Assembly (NCBI GenBank): GCA_014896315.1
Contig: JADBKP010000007.1
Location: forward strand, 112,961-176,960
Length of the DNA stretch: 64,000 nucleotides
Direction of reading: 5' to 3'
DNA from: Limnochordales bacterium
GTDB lineage: Bacteria > Bacillota > Limnochordia > Limnochordales > DUMU01
Numbering within the stretch: position 1 is the stretch's first letter; each line of letters begins with the position of its first letter. Positions 26,548 to 35,666 of this stretch are shown here, piece by piece. The notes under the pieces are model-generated. The model was not told where the DNA came from. It saw only the letters and a list, made by a program, of their open reading frames with translations, and did no database searches. The translations under genes and the position numbers were made by a program.

Positions 26548-27201
26548 GTGTGGTATTACGTGAAAAAACTGGAATACCCAGTAAAAGTTTCCAAATCGGA
26601 TCCGCGCATGGCCAAGTTGATCCTGGCCCAGTATGGAGGACCCCAGGGTGAGCTGGCCGCTACCCTGCGTTATCAGGCCCAACGTTATGCCATGCCCGAT
26701 CCCCGAACCAGGGGCCTTCTTATTGATATCGCCACGGAAGAGCTGGCCCACCTCGAGATCCTGGGTGAAGCCTTTTACCGCCTGATTGAAGGTCTCTCCC
26801 TCGAGGAGTTGCGTCGCCACGGCCTGGACGGATACTACGCGGAATTCGGCCGTGACGTCTTCTACGTGAACGAATCCGGCGTTCCTTTCACAGCCACCTA
26901 CATCTCCGCGGTCGGTGATCCCATCGCCAACCTGGCCGAAGATATTGCCGCCGAGGAGAAAGCACGGGCGGTCTACGAACATTTGATCAACCTGACCGAC
27001 GACGTCGACCTCCAGGAAACCCTGCGGTTTCTCTGGAGCCGAGAGATCGTCCACTCCCAGCGGTTCAGGGAAGCCAAAGAACGAGTGGAAGATCGGTTGC
27101 AGGAGCGACGCATCATTATCCCGGGCGAGCGAGTGGAGCGCACCACCCGGAACGAGCGCCTTAGCTGGAGCATTGGCGAGCTGGGTTCGGATCTTCGGTG
27201 A
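26548..27201 (+). CDS. cotJC: CotJC manganese catalase of the spore coat
   Basis: The 217-residue protein begins MWYYVKKLEYPVKVS, almost the standard CotJC opening. It keeps the four-helix dimanganese ligands: GELAATLRYQAQRY, ATEELAHLE, IAAEEKARAVYEHL and SREIVHSQRF. It should destroy hydrogen peroxide in the spore coat. The GTG at 26548 follows GAGGAGGTGA; a GTG three codons upstream is in frame but would not give the family start MW. It is coupled to cotJB. This is the clearest evidence for an endospore-forming host. Confidence 0.93.
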   Translation: MWYYVKKLEYPVKVSKSDPRMAKLILAQYGGPQGELAATLRYQAQRYAMPDPRTRGLLIDIATEELAHLEILGEAFYRLIEGLSLEELRRHGLDGYYAEFGRDVFYVNESGVPFTATYISAVGDPIANLAEDIAAEEKARAVYEHLINLTDDVDLQETLRFLWSREIVHSQRFREAKERVEDRLQERRIIIPGERVERTTRNERLSWSIGELGSDLR

Positions 27202-27281
27202 ACCTGCAACGCCGATCCAACGCCGGGCAGCGGCGAGACGGGCCCGCACCCGTTCCCGCCGCTGCTAACAGGCGACCGAGC

Positions 27282-28427
27282 TCACAGCTGGAGAATGGCC
27301 GGGCGGGGAATCTGCACACCGTTCACATTCACATTGATCATCGGCCAGCCGGTCTCTCCCGCACTGAGTAATTCGAGGCCCGACTCCGTAACCAGGAACG
27401 TGTCTTCAGTTTTGGTCCCCGTGATGCTGGGGTTCCAAGCCACTGCCTGCCAGGCGTGGATCCTCAGCGTCGAACCGGGCTCTGCCCGATAGTCACGGTT
27501 CCGGTATCCGATGGTACCACCCTGGTGGTGCAGCCGCTCCTCCCCCGGAAACCCCTGGGCTGCATACGCCTGAACTGCCGTCTGATACACCTCCGCCATG
27601 GTGACGCCGGGGCGGCTGGCAGCCAGCATAGCCGCTTCCACCTGCAGCACCGCCTGATGCCGGCGCTCGAGGTCGACGGGCAGACGCCCCAGCTGAACAA
27701 GGCGCGTGGCAGCTATCGTCAGCCCGAAGTAGCGGGCGCAGGTGACCAACATGCAACGGCTCAAAACGCGCGTGCCCGTGGGGATGGGATGGCGAAACAG
27801 CCGGATGCGATCGTCTGCTGCGACCAGGGTGACGGTCGGTTCAAGCCCCCGTTCCTGTAGGCGGCGGTCGAGATCCGCGGCGATCTCAAGTTCGCTCTGG
27901 CCGCGACGTACGGCCCTCGCGGCCTCCTCCAGGGCCCGGGCGACCAATCTCCCCCCCTGGCGATATCTCTCCACCTCCGCCGGCGTCAGGGGATAGCGGA
28001 GCGCGGCGATCTTCTCCGGCCGGTACTTCCAGAGGGTATTTCCCGCAGCGGCAGCAGCAGCGGCAAAAGCCGGATCATCGGTTAACACGGCGCGGCCAGA
28101 AACGATGGTCTCCAGCTGTTCTTCCAGAGTCCGCGTCCATGGACGGGCATTGATCTGCCAGATGGTAGAGCCGGCTACGGGAGCAAACTCCTCCCGTTGA
28201 AGACGTGCCGCTTCGATCTCCGTGGTCAAGATGAAAACCTTCTCTGCGGTGATCAGAAGTGCCGCCACCGGAGCCTCATCCCTGGCCACGTGGACGTCGG
28301 CACCGCCTGTAAACCAGGCAATATCGGGCCTCTGGTTGAGGAGCAACGCCTGAGCACCTTCCTCCTCCAAGAGGGTCCTGACCCTTGCCCACTTCTCCTC
28401 CAATTCCGCCTGTTGCGCCTGCATCAT
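27282..28427 (-). CDS. M24 (creatinase/prolidase-fold) protein lacking the metal-binding aspartates
   Basis: The 381-residue product has the creatinase N-domain (RPDIAWFTGGADVHV) and the pita-bread C-domain. Where canonical M24 peptidases have two metal Asp residues in a D-x-G...D-x-T-R-T stretch, this protein has LVTCARYFGLTIAATRLV. The later HHQGGTIGYRNRDY and SITGTKTEDTFLV retain the His and Glu positions. It therefore resembles creatinase-like, metal-free members rather than an active Xaa-Pro peptidase. The ATG at 28427 follows GGAGGG. It is the only gene of its transcript and is divergent from a small membrane protein gene. Activity and substrate are unknown. Confidence 0.75.
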   Translation of the reverse strand: MMQAQQAELEEKWARVRTLLEEEGAQALLLNQRPDIAWFTGGADVHVARDEAPVAALLITAEKVFILTTEIEAARLQREEFAPVAGSTIWQINARPWTRTLEEQLETIVSGRAVLTDDPAFAAAAAAAGNTLWKYRPEKIAALRYPLTPAEVERYRQGGRLVARALEEAARAVRRGQSELEIAADLDRRLQERGLEPTVTLVAADDRIRLFRHPIPTGTRVLSRCMLVTCARYFGLTIAATRLVQLGRLPVDLERRHQAVLQVEAAMLAASRPGVTMAEVYQTAVQAYAAQGFPGEERLHHQGGTIGYRNRDYRAEPGSTLRIHAWQAVAWNPSITGTKTEDTFLVTESGLELLSAGETGWPMINVNVNGVQIPRPAILQL

Positions 28428-28529
28428 TGGCTTAGTCCCTCCTTGGGTTAAACTATCCGGCGTAATCGCCGTGATCCCGGCACGACCGGGGCGCGACCAT
28501 GACCTGTGTAACAGATAGGTGGTACAGAG

Positions 28530-28985
28530 ATGAGCCGGAGCTGGGTTATCGCGCTTATTCTCGCATCGCTGGCCGGGGCGCTGATGCCCCTGCAAGGAGC
28601 AGCCAACTCCTGGCTGGCCCGCCGCACCGGCCTGGCCCTGGCAACCTTCTGGGTGCACGCCACTGGCATGGTAATTGTAAGCCTGGTGCTCCTTTTCCTT
28701 CCCTCGACCAGAGGCTCCGGATCGTGGCGTGAGTTGCTTCATGCCCCCCTGCCGGCGCTCCTCGGCGGGTTATTGGGTGTCGGCATCACCTGGCTGGTCG
28801 CCGCTTCCGTCCCGGCCCTGGGTATGGTAGCTGCCACCACCGGCATCCTGGTCGCACAGATCGCCACCGCCATGCTGCTTGACCACTTTGGCCTTCTCGG
28901 CCTGGACAGGATATCCTTCTCTTGGACCAGGGGCCTGGGAGCCCTGCTTCTCGCCATCGGAGCCTGGCTTCTGCTCCGTCGCTGA
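28530..28985 (+). CDS. DMT-type small membrane protein (YdcZ/DUF606)
   Basis: The 151-residue protein has five predicted membrane helices and the DUF606 pattern: LAGALMPLQGAANSWLARR near the start, LLGGLLGVGITWLVAASVPALG in the middle and a final GALLLAIGAWLLL helix. Such proteins belong to the drug/metabolite transporter group, often acting as one half of a pair. AGGTGG lies seven bases before the ATG. No second half is encoded beside it. Substrate is unknown. Confidence 0.8.
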   Translation: MSRSWVIALILASLAGALMPLQGAANSWLARRTGLALATFWVHATGMVIVSLVLLFLPSTRGSGSWRELLHAPLPALLGGLLGVGITWLVAASVPALGMVAATTGILVAQIATAMLLDHFGLLGLDRISFSWTRGLGALLLAIGAWLLLRR

Positions 28986-28990
28986 AAGCG

Positions 28991-29491
28991 TTAGATCTGG
29001 CTCTCGAGCCGAGACAGGCTTGCCGGATCCAGCTGACGCAGATTCACTATCTCGTAACGGTTCCCATCTACGTCCTTGATTATGAGATGATCCGGCCCGA
29101 TGAACCGCACATCCCGTCGCTCCCGTACCTCGAAAACCCGGGGTCCTCTGTCCGTCTCCACCTTCCAGGTGGTTATACCAAACTGCTCCTCGATGGAGTT
29201 GATCCGGGTGATCTTAGGGATGAAATAGGCTTTGGCCAGCTCCTCCCGAACCACCCTCTGTGACTCCTCACCGAGCTCCGCCAAATCCTTCACTATACCG
29301 ATCTCTTTGCCGTCCCGATCCTTCACCACAATGTAGCGGTCTCGCATCGTTAAAGGAAAGGCCAGCGCCACCCGGACACCTTTCCATTCTTCGTGGCCTA
29401 CTCGCAGGCTGAGCCCGGCAGCGGTATCGCGATAAAATTCGCTGACCCGTGGGTCGAGAAGGTTGAGTTCCTGGAAAAGAGCAATACACAT
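28991..29491 (-). CDS. DUF1854 protein coupled to an ABC exporter
   Basis: The 166-residue soluble protein contains the DUF1854 core (GVRVALAFPLTMRDRYIVV, GIVKDLAELGEESQRVV, ELAKAYFIPKI, VRFIGPDHLIIKDVDGNRYEI). Its ATG begins 14 bases after the stop of the ABC exporter gene, and the ribosome site GAGGGTGA overlaps that stop, so the pair is co-translated. In other bacteria DUF1854 genes are found beside ABC exporters, in proteobacteria with cyanophycin genes; no such genes are seen here. The molecular role is unknown. Confidence 0.82.
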   Translation of the reverse strand: MCIALFQELNLLDPRVSEFYRDTAAGLSLRVGHEEWKGVRVALAFPLTMRDRYIVVKDRDGKEIGIVKDLAELGEESQRVVREELAKAYFIPKITRINSIEEQFGITTWKVETDRGPRVFEVRERRDVRFIGPDHLIIKDVDGNRYEIVNLRQLDPASLSRLESQI

Positions 29492-29505
29492 ACCGGCTTC
29501 ACCCT

Positions 29506-31839
29506 CTACACTACATGCGTGCGAGCAATCTCCGATTGCATGCGGACCAGACGAGCAAAAACACCATCCTCTTTGCTGAGCAGTTCATCATGGGTGCCGA
29601 CTTCCACAATTCGCCCCCCTTCCAGGACCACTATGCGATCGGCGTTCTTCAGTGTCGACAACCGGTGGGCAATGGCGATGGTGGTCCGGCCCTTCACCAG
29701 CCGGTTGATCGCTTCCTGGATCAACCGTTCCGTCTCGGTATCTACGGCCGAAGTGGCTTCATCGAGGATCAGAATCTTCGGATCCATGAGGATGGCCCGG
29801 GCGATGGAGATGCGCTGCTTCTGACCTCCGGACAGGCCCACACCCCGTTCGCCCAGGCGAGTATCGTACCCGTCGGGGAACTCCATGATGAAGTCATGGG
29901 CGTTGGCCATCTTGGCAGCCCACATGATCTCCTCGGGAGTGGCATCCGGCTTGCCGTAGGCCAGGTTCTGGGCAATGCTGGCGTGAAAGAGGAACGACTC
30001 CTGGGGTACGATAGCCAGCTGCTCCCGCAAAGAGCGCAGCGACAGCTGCCGGATGTCCACGCCGTCGATGCGAATCGCGCCTTCAGTAACATCGTAGAAC
30101 CGGCAAAGGAGGTTAATGAGGGTAGTCTTGCCGGCCCCGCTCGCACCCACCACCCCGATCATCTCTCCGGCCTTGATGGTAAGGTTGATATTCTTAAGAA
30201 TCGGCTCCCCCTTCTCGTAGCCAAATGACACGTTGTCGAACTCGATGTTTCCTTTGATTTCTATATCCACCGGTTGAACGGCCTCCTGCACCTCCGGCTG
30301 CGTGTCCAGTACTTCGAAAACCCTTTCCGCGGAGGTTATTGCTTCCTGGAACATCCCGCTCAGCCGGCTCAACTGCTGAATCGGGCCGTACAACCGCCAC
30401 ATGTACCCGATAAAGGCCAGCAAGTCGCCCAGGGTGAGGACGCCCACACTCCCGCCGCCGGCAGTTATGCCTTGCGTCTCCTGGATAACCCGGTATCCAC
30501 CATATCCCCAGATGAAGGCAGCCCCTATGATCATAACAAACCCCATGGCCGGGTAGAAAACAGAAGAGAGGCCTACCGCCTGCATGTGGCTGTCGAGTAA
30601 CTCCTTTTGTTTGGCGGCAAACCTCTCCGTCTCTTCTTTTTCGCGCCCGAAGGCCTTAACAACTCGTATACCTGGAATTGTATCACCTAAAATCGCGTTC
30701 ACTTCCGAAATCCGCCGCCAGATACGGTGATACACCTTATGGATGCGTTTGGCAAAGAGAGCCGTACCGAATCCCACGACAGGCATAGGAAGTAGTGCGA
30801 TAGCAGCAAGCTTCCAGTTAATGGTCAGAACGATCACAGTAATGAATATGACCGTAAGGATCTGAATCAGTGTGTCCTGCAAGCCGAAGACGATGAAGTT
30901 TTGCAAGCGGTTTACATCACCGGTGACCCTGGTCATAATCGAACCAGTTTGCCGCTTGTCGTAGAAACTCATGGAGAGTTTCTGCAGGTGAGCATAGACT
31001 TCAGTGCTAAGGTCGTAAGTCACCTTCTGTCCCATGTAGGACATGTAATAACCACGTAACATATGCAAGACCGCGTTGATACCGTGTATGCCCAGGTAAC
31101 CGATGACGATCCAGACCAACAGCCGCAGGTCATGCTTGCCGATGGCCTCGTCCACCAGGAGCTTCTGCATGATAGGATCCATCAGACCCAGGCCGGTGAC
31201 CGCCATGGAGAGAAAGAGGGTGAAAGTTGCCAGAGCCCAGTACGGCTTCAGGTAACCTAGCAGACGAACCAGCACCTTCTTCTTTTCCACGCAAAAGGGA
31301 CAGACGTTGCTGCCCCAGGGAAGCGTACGTCCGCACTTGGGGCACTTGTTAACCTCTGCGGGATGCTTTTGCGCCAGCAGTTCAGCATCTTTGAGTCCTT
31401 CAACGCCGGATTCTACCAGCTTGTTGAGGTAACTCGCCACGGTTTCAAAAGCGGAACTGAGGCTGCGGGAATACCGGATGATATCGATCGTAGCGGTCCT
31501 GGTAGTCAGTTCGAGAGTGCCGTTGCCGTACAGGTGCCTTGCTTTTGCAGATAGAACTTCGGTCACAGGCAGCTGGAGAGCCGGAGTATCCGGGGCATAC
31601 CGATCAATATCATCGTAGACGACAATCTGCCGGTCTGTGACAATAAGCCAGCTTTCATCGTACGTGCCATCCAGGGTCATGTCCGTTCGAACGGCCAACA
31701 GAAGCTGTTCCCCGGGCGTCAAAATCTCCTGCAGGGAATCTGTTAGCAACGGGGGAAGTTCTGCCTCGGCGCCGGCAATCCGAATCAGGGGTGCAAGCGT
31801 CTCACCCTTGGTACGGGTACTCGGCGTCAGCATGCCCAT
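29506..31839 (-). CDS. Type I ABC exporter with N-terminal PH-like domain and zinc ribbon
   Basis: Residues ~1-150 form a PH-like domain (YDESWLIVTDRQIVVYDDID, LYGNGTLELTTRTATIDIIRY). A zinc ribbon (CPKCGRTLPWGSNVCPFC) follows at about 165-185. The rest is a complete half-size exporter with six helices (SFYDKRQTGSIMTRVTGDV) and ATPase motifs GVVGASGAGKTTL, VGLSGGQKQRISIARAI and ILILDEATSAVD. It probably forms a homodimer that exports an unknown substrate. GGAGG lies eight bases before the ATG at 31839, and a GTG one codon upstream is possible. The DUF1854 gene is translationally coupled downstream. Confidence 0.88.
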   Translation of the reverse strand: MGMLTPSTRTKGETLAPLIRIAGAEAELPPLLTDSLQEILTPGEQLLLAVRTDMTLDGTYDESWLIVTDRQIVVYDDIDRYAPDTPALQLPVTEVLSAKARHLYGNGTLELTTRTATIDIIRYSRSLSSAFETVASYLNKLVESGVEGLKDAELLAQKHPAEVNKCPKCGRTLPWGSNVCPFCVEKKKVLVRLLGYLKPYWALATFTLFLSMAVTGLGLMDPIMQKLLVDEAIGKHDLRLLVWIVIGYLGIHGINAVLHMLRGYYMSYMGQKVTYDLSTEVYAHLQKLSMSFYDKRQTGSIMTRVTGDVNRLQNFIVFGLQDTLIQILTVIFITVIVLTINWKLAAIALLPMPVVGFGTALFAKRIHKVYHRIWRRISEVNAILGDTIPGIRVVKAFGREKEETERFAAKQKELLDSHMQAVGLSSVFYPAMGFVMIIGAAFIWGYGGYRVIQETQGITAGGGSVGVLTLGDLLAFIGYMWRLYGPIQQLSRLSGMFQEAITSAERVFEVLDTQPEVQEAVQPVDIEIKGNIEFDNVSFGYEKGEPILKNINLTIKAGEMIGVVGASGAGKTTLINLLCRFYDVTEGAIRIDGVDIRQLSLRSLREQLAIVPQESFLFHASIAQNLAYGKPDATPEEIMWAAKMANAHDFIMEFPDGYDTRLGERGVGLSGGQKQRISIARAILMDPKILILDEATSAVDTETERLIQEAINRLVKGRTTIAIAHRLSTLKNADRIVVLEGGRIVEVGTHDELLSKEDGVFARLVRMQSEIARTHVV

Positions 31840-31842
31840 CAC

Positions 31843-32421
31843 ATCTACCTCCAGATCGGTTCTTGTGATAAGCCCGACAAGCCGTTGGGAATGTTAGTCT
31901 TGTAAAGAGACGGAACGAGGCGGGTAGAAGGTGGGTGTATCATACCGGGGTCGGAGTCACAAACCGGTTAGGGGTGACGCGGTTCTCCGCGATGGCCGGA
32001 ATGGATCGTATGGGCCGGGAGTAGCTCTCGCTCATACGGGGTCATCTCCGTTTCTCCCCGTGTTCGCAGGCAGTTTAACCCCGGGCGTCAGATTTGACGA
32101 ATCCTTTCTGCGATCAAATGGGGCAAAAAGCCGGCGTCTGTCGAGAATAGCTCCTCAACCCGGCAGGTTTTCTCCAGCTAAGGCCCTTTTTCGACCTCTT
32201 CCGTCACCGCTTCCGCCAGCCGCATGCGGCCCTACTCCGGGCGCTCCTCTTGTCCCCGCTTCTCATTTGACACGGCTGCCCGCCCTCACGGGAACGCTCA
32301 CGGGGCGGGTAATCGACGGGCTCTTCTATGAAACAAGTTGACGAGCAGACAGGGCCGCTGCCCACCGGCGGCGGCCCCGTGTGATTGTGCTATTGACTCC
32401 CGCTTCCTGCCGCCTTCTCCG
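31843..32421. other. Intergenic region of about 580 bases without a supported gene
   Basis: No coding frame with a ribosome site and family resemblance is seen. A plus-strand frame (31931-32341) is Pro/Arg-rich and looks like chance. Near 32095-32180 is a less GC-rich stretch with short complementary segments (GGGCAAAAAGCC) of unknown nature. A GC hairpin (GGGCCGC 32352-32358 with GCGGCCC 32371-32377) lies past the GH66 stop but has no T-tract. The region separates two minus-strand transcripts. Confidence 0.5.
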
Positions 32422-34305
32422 CTACCTTTCCATCCAGACCATGGTCCAGTAGCAGACCGACGGGACGCGCAGGCTGATGAACCGCCCATCTTCGTCCTGG
32501 CCTTTCGTCACCGGCAGCTCGTGCGGGCGTAAATCGCCGTCGGGGGAGGCCCAGAAAAAGCGCGGCAGCTCACCGGGGCCTCCGGCGGGCCATTCACTCG
32601 GGTAGAAGCGGACCTCCAGGTTGTTGACAGGTCGGGGCGTCTCCTTTGTCTCGCGCCAGCGGGAGCTGCTCACCCCGTTCAGGTTTATGAGGTGCACGAC
32701 CGGATAGCCCGCCACCAGCCGCGTCATGACGGTGACCTCTCCCGCGCTGAATGTGGTTCCGACCCGCACGCCCTCCGCCAACACTTTGACCCGTCCCGGG
32801 AAGATTCCTTCTGTGACCCCCGCGTCCCTGCCCTTGGTAGACAGCTCGCCGTAGAGCAGGGGGCGGTAGCGGACAGAAAAGTCATAGTAGCGACGGAGAG
32901 CGACGGTAAGCTCCTTTCCTACCGGCTTGTGCTTGGGGAAATAGGGGTCGGCCAGCATCCGGTTGAACTCGCCAAGCTCGATGTGGTAGCCGCCGCTGGC
33001 AAAGATGACCGCGTCGAGCAGCAGCACACCGGGAACGTTGGCGGGGTCGAGGTAGGCGGCGATGATCTGCGGCCTTCCTTTACCCAGGCGCAGTCCCTCG
33101 GTAACGATGCGGTGGATGTCAGCATAGGTATCGTTGGGCGGCCATACTTCGACGTAGAGTGCATCAACTTTCGAGGCGGCTACCAGCGGCGTGGGCCAGT
33201 CGTTGACGGCGTTGAAGATCAGGGCCGGATCTCCGCCCGTACCGGGATGACGATCGGACAGATCCAGGCCGGCCAGAGCTTCCTTGGCATCGGTCAGCAA
33301 GTCCCGGATCGCGGGGCCCAGGTCGATAAAAGAGGTGGCTTCCGCCAGCTCCGTGGTAAAGCCGTTTTTCGGATCTCCGTACTGGTCCGCATGAATCCCG
33401 TCGAATCCCCAGGCAACGACCTGCTTGTACTGATCGATAATCCAGTCGTGCCACGGGCTGGTGCGGGCCGGGTTCAGAATGTAGAGGAAATTATCACCAA
33501 ATGTCCAGGGCGTGAAAGGCCCTTTGTAGAGAGCCCAATCCGGATGCTGCTGATAGAAGTCGGGGGAGGCAGCATAAATGGCGGTGTAGGCCATGGCGGC
33601 CATACCGGCTTTGTGGGCATCCTGAATCCGGCTCTCAACCACCTTGAGTGAAAGACGCCGTCCAAGCGGGTCCATGAACACCGGTGTGGGCGGCAGGTAC
33701 TGGTGGTGCCGATACATCCAATCGTAAAACTGCAGGCCGGTGATATGGTAGGGCAGCAGCTCGCTTATGGGACTCATCCGACCCCGGCTCGGGTCAAAAT
33801 CCGACAAAAAGCCGTATCTTGGAATATCTACCCAGCGCCAGGCCGTGTCAAAGGCTGAACTACCCTCTGCCACCTGCTCGCCGGAGGCGGTCCGAACGGT
33901 CCAATCCATCCCTACCGCTATTGGCCGGTCCGCCGGAGTTACCCAGGAAAACTCCCAGCTCCAGACCACCGTTTTCCCATCCAGGCTGCGCTTCGCGGCC
34001 TGGGGGTCGACAACGATAAGGCCGGAGACCGTCGTCAAAGGCTGCGTCAGCTCGTACAGGCGAAACTCGGCGGTCAGCTCCGGCATTATCGTCGTCCCGC
34101 TCGCTTCCGCTTCCGCCACCGCCACTGCCGGCAAAGTAAGCGAAAGCGTCCAGGTGGCCTTCTCTCCTGGCAGGAAGAACCCCTTGTTCGGCACCACATC
34201 CCATGTGGCTCCGCTGGCAGCCCGGACCGGTTGGGCAGCCAGCGCCAGGGAGAGCAGGCTAACCAACAAAGCCAGCATGATCGCCATGAAGCACGTCCTC
34301 CTCAT
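32422..34305 (-). CDS. Secreted glycoside hydrolase family 66 (dextranase/cycloisomaltooligosaccharide type)
   Basis: The 627-residue enzyme has a signal peptide (MRRTCFMAIMLALLVSLLSLAL), an N-terminal beta-sandwich and the GH66 barrel. Landmarks are RYGFLSDFD, ITGLQFYDWMYRHHQYLP, WGFDGIHADQYGD (near 297-309, probable nucleophile Asp) and ALYVEVWPP (near 382-390, probable acid Glu). GH66 enzymes cut or transglycosylate alpha-1,6-glucans outside the cell. The ATG at 34305 is used. An ATG six codons later (34287) has GGAGG nine bases upstream and is a serious alternative. It follows the sugar-binding protein gene and belongs to a minus-strand sugar cluster under a ROK repressor. Confidence 0.88.
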   Translation of the reverse strand: MRRTCFMAIMLALLVSLLSLALAAQPVRAASGATWDVVPNKGFFLPGEKATWTLSLTLPAVAVAEAEASGTTIMPELTAEFRLYELTQPLTTVSGLIVVDPQAAKRSLDGKTVVWSWEFSWVTPADRPIAVGMDWTVRTASGEQVAEGSSAFDTAWRWVDIPRYGFLSDFDPSRGRMSPISELLPYHITGLQFYDWMYRHHQYLPPTPVFMDPLGRRLSLKVVESRIQDAHKAGMAAMAYTAIYAASPDFYQQHPDWALYKGPFTPWTFGDNFLYILNPARTSPWHDWIIDQYKQVVAWGFDGIHADQYGDPKNGFTTELAEATSFIDLGPAIRDLLTDAKEALAGLDLSDRHPGTGGDPALIFNAVNDWPTPLVAASKVDALYVEVWPPNDTYADIHRIVTEGLRLGKGRPQIIAAYLDPANVPGVLLLDAVIFASGGYHIELGEFNRMLADPYFPKHKPVGKELTVALRRYYDFSVRYRPLLYGELSTKGRDAGVTEGIFPGRVKVLAEGVRVGTTFSAGEVTVMTRLVAGYPVVHLINLNGVSSSRWRETKETPRPVNNLEVRFYPSEWPAGGPGELPRFFWASPDGDLRPHELPVTKGQDEDGRFISLRVPSVCYWTMVWMER

Positions 34306-34319
34306 CGGCACGCGGTCTG

Positions 34320-35645
34320 CTAACGCCGGAAATGCTTGTTATAGCGGTCCAGGATGGCTTGCGCCTTCTCCGCCGCCTGCTTAAGTGCGGCCTGCGGGGA
34401 GAGCCGGTGGTTGACCGCATCATCCACAGCCTGATAGATGAGGCTTTCGATCTCCGGGAAGGCCGGATGGACTGGACGGTAACGGGCAAACTCCATAGAC
34501 AGGATGAAGGGCCGCCAGAACCGGTTGCCGATGATGACCGGATCTGTGGCCGCAGCAATGAGAGCCGGGATCGATCCGGCCCGCTGCGCAAAGAGCAGCT
34601 GGCTTTCCTTGCTTACGGCAAACTGCAGAAACTTCCAGGCAGCCTCCTTCTGCCTGGCGTTCACCGGGATCGCCAGCGAAAACCCACCCGCGATGGTGGC
34701 GTACTGCTTTTTCTTTGGCAGCGGTGCAAGTCCGAGGTCCTTTTCGAGGAATTGCGGGACCGCTTTCTTCATATCTCCGTACATCCAGTTACCGTCCGAC
34801 TTCATCGCTTCCTGACCGGTAACCAGAGGGTCTTTCGTCCCCGAACCAAACTGGCTGCTCAGGTCGTTGAGAGCGGCGACCCCACCGTACATGTCAACGA
34901 AGCGAACAACCCAATCCAGTGCTTCCACCGATGGTTGCTGATCAAAGATCACGCGGGTCTTGTCGGCGTTGAAAACATCCGTGCCGTTTTGCCACATGTA
35001 ATGCGTGAGGGATACTCCGTGCCATATCGGAACATACCCGACCGTCTTGAGGCGGCCATCCGGTGTACGGGAGGTGAGTTTGCGCGAGTATTCGACCAGG
35101 TCATCCCAGTCCACAGGTGGCCGTTGCGCGTCCAGTCCCGTCTCTTCAAAACGGGGGATGTTGTAGAAGAGAACACGGTTGTCGACATAAAAAGGCACGC
35201 TGTATACGGTACCCTCGTAAATGGTCTCGTTCCATGCCGCGCCGAAGAAATCATCCGGCTTGATGGTGGTGTCCTTGCGGGCCAGGTAGGGATCAAGCGG
35301 CGTGAGCGCTTTCCTGGCCGCCATTTCCCCCGTACGATAGCGATCGAGCAGGACAAGATCCGGAGCAGCGTTTCCAGCAATGGCTGTAAGCAGTTTCGTA
35401 TTGAGGTCCCCGGTAGCCGTGACCTTTACTTCGATGGCGCTTTGACTCTTGTTAAAGTTGTCGGCGATCAACTCAAGGGCCGCCAGACCGTCGCCACCCC
35501 AGTCGGTCCAGAAGGTAATTGTGGTCCTTGCCTGCGCTACACCGGGAGAAAGCAATAGGAGCCCGCCGGCGATAACGGACAGGATGACGCCCCTCGTGGG
35601 AACCAACGCCCTGGCCATCCTACTTAACGAGCTGAGTCGAGACAC
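34320..35645 (-). CDS. Sugar-binding protein of an ABC importer (family 1)
   Basis: The 441-residue protein has a signal peptide (GVILSVIAGGLLLLSPGVAQA), then TTITFWTDWGGDGLAALELIADNFN and the family-1 features APDLVLLDRYR, GTVYSVPFYVDNRVLFYN, QEAMKSDGNWMYGDM and AIPVNARQKEAAWKFLQFA. It should capture an oligosaccharide, plausibly the isomaltooligosaccharides released by the GH66 enzyme encoded 14 bases downstream. The GTG at 35645 has GGAG eight bases upstream. It differs clearly from the other binding protein at 2538. No permease is nearby, so transport must rely on permeases encoded elsewhere. Confidence 0.88.
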   Translation of the reverse strand: MSRLSSLSRMARALVPTRGVILSVIAGGLLLLSPGVAQARTTITFWTDWGGDGLAALELIADNFNKSQSAIEVKVTATGDLNTKLLTAIAGNAAPDLVLLDRYRTGEMAARKALTPLDPYLARKDTTIKPDDFFGAAWNETIYEGTVYSVPFYVDNRVLFYNIPRFEETGLDAQRPPVDWDDLVEYSRKLTSRTPDGRLKTVGYVPIWHGVSLTHYMWQNGTDVFNADKTRVIFDQQPSVEALDWVVRFVDMYGGVAALNDLSSQFGSGTKDPLVTGQEAMKSDGNWMYGDMKKAVPQFLEKDLGLAPLPKKKQYATIAGGFSLAIPVNARQKEAAWKFLQFAVSKESQLLFAQRAGSIPALIAAATDPVIIGNRFWRPFILSMEFARYRPVHPAFPEIESLIYQAVDDAVNHRLSPQAALKQAAEKAQAILDRYNKHFRR

Positions 35646-35666
35646 AGCGTCAACTCCCCCTTCTAT

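Noticed and set aside
32005..32060. GGGAGTAGC segment resembling a yybP-ykoY manganese riboswitch
   Set aside because: The other conserved parts are missing and no plus-strand gene follows.
32352..32377. GC-rich hairpin past the GH66 gene as a terminator
   Set aside because: No T-tract follows on the minus strand, so it is not called as a terminator.
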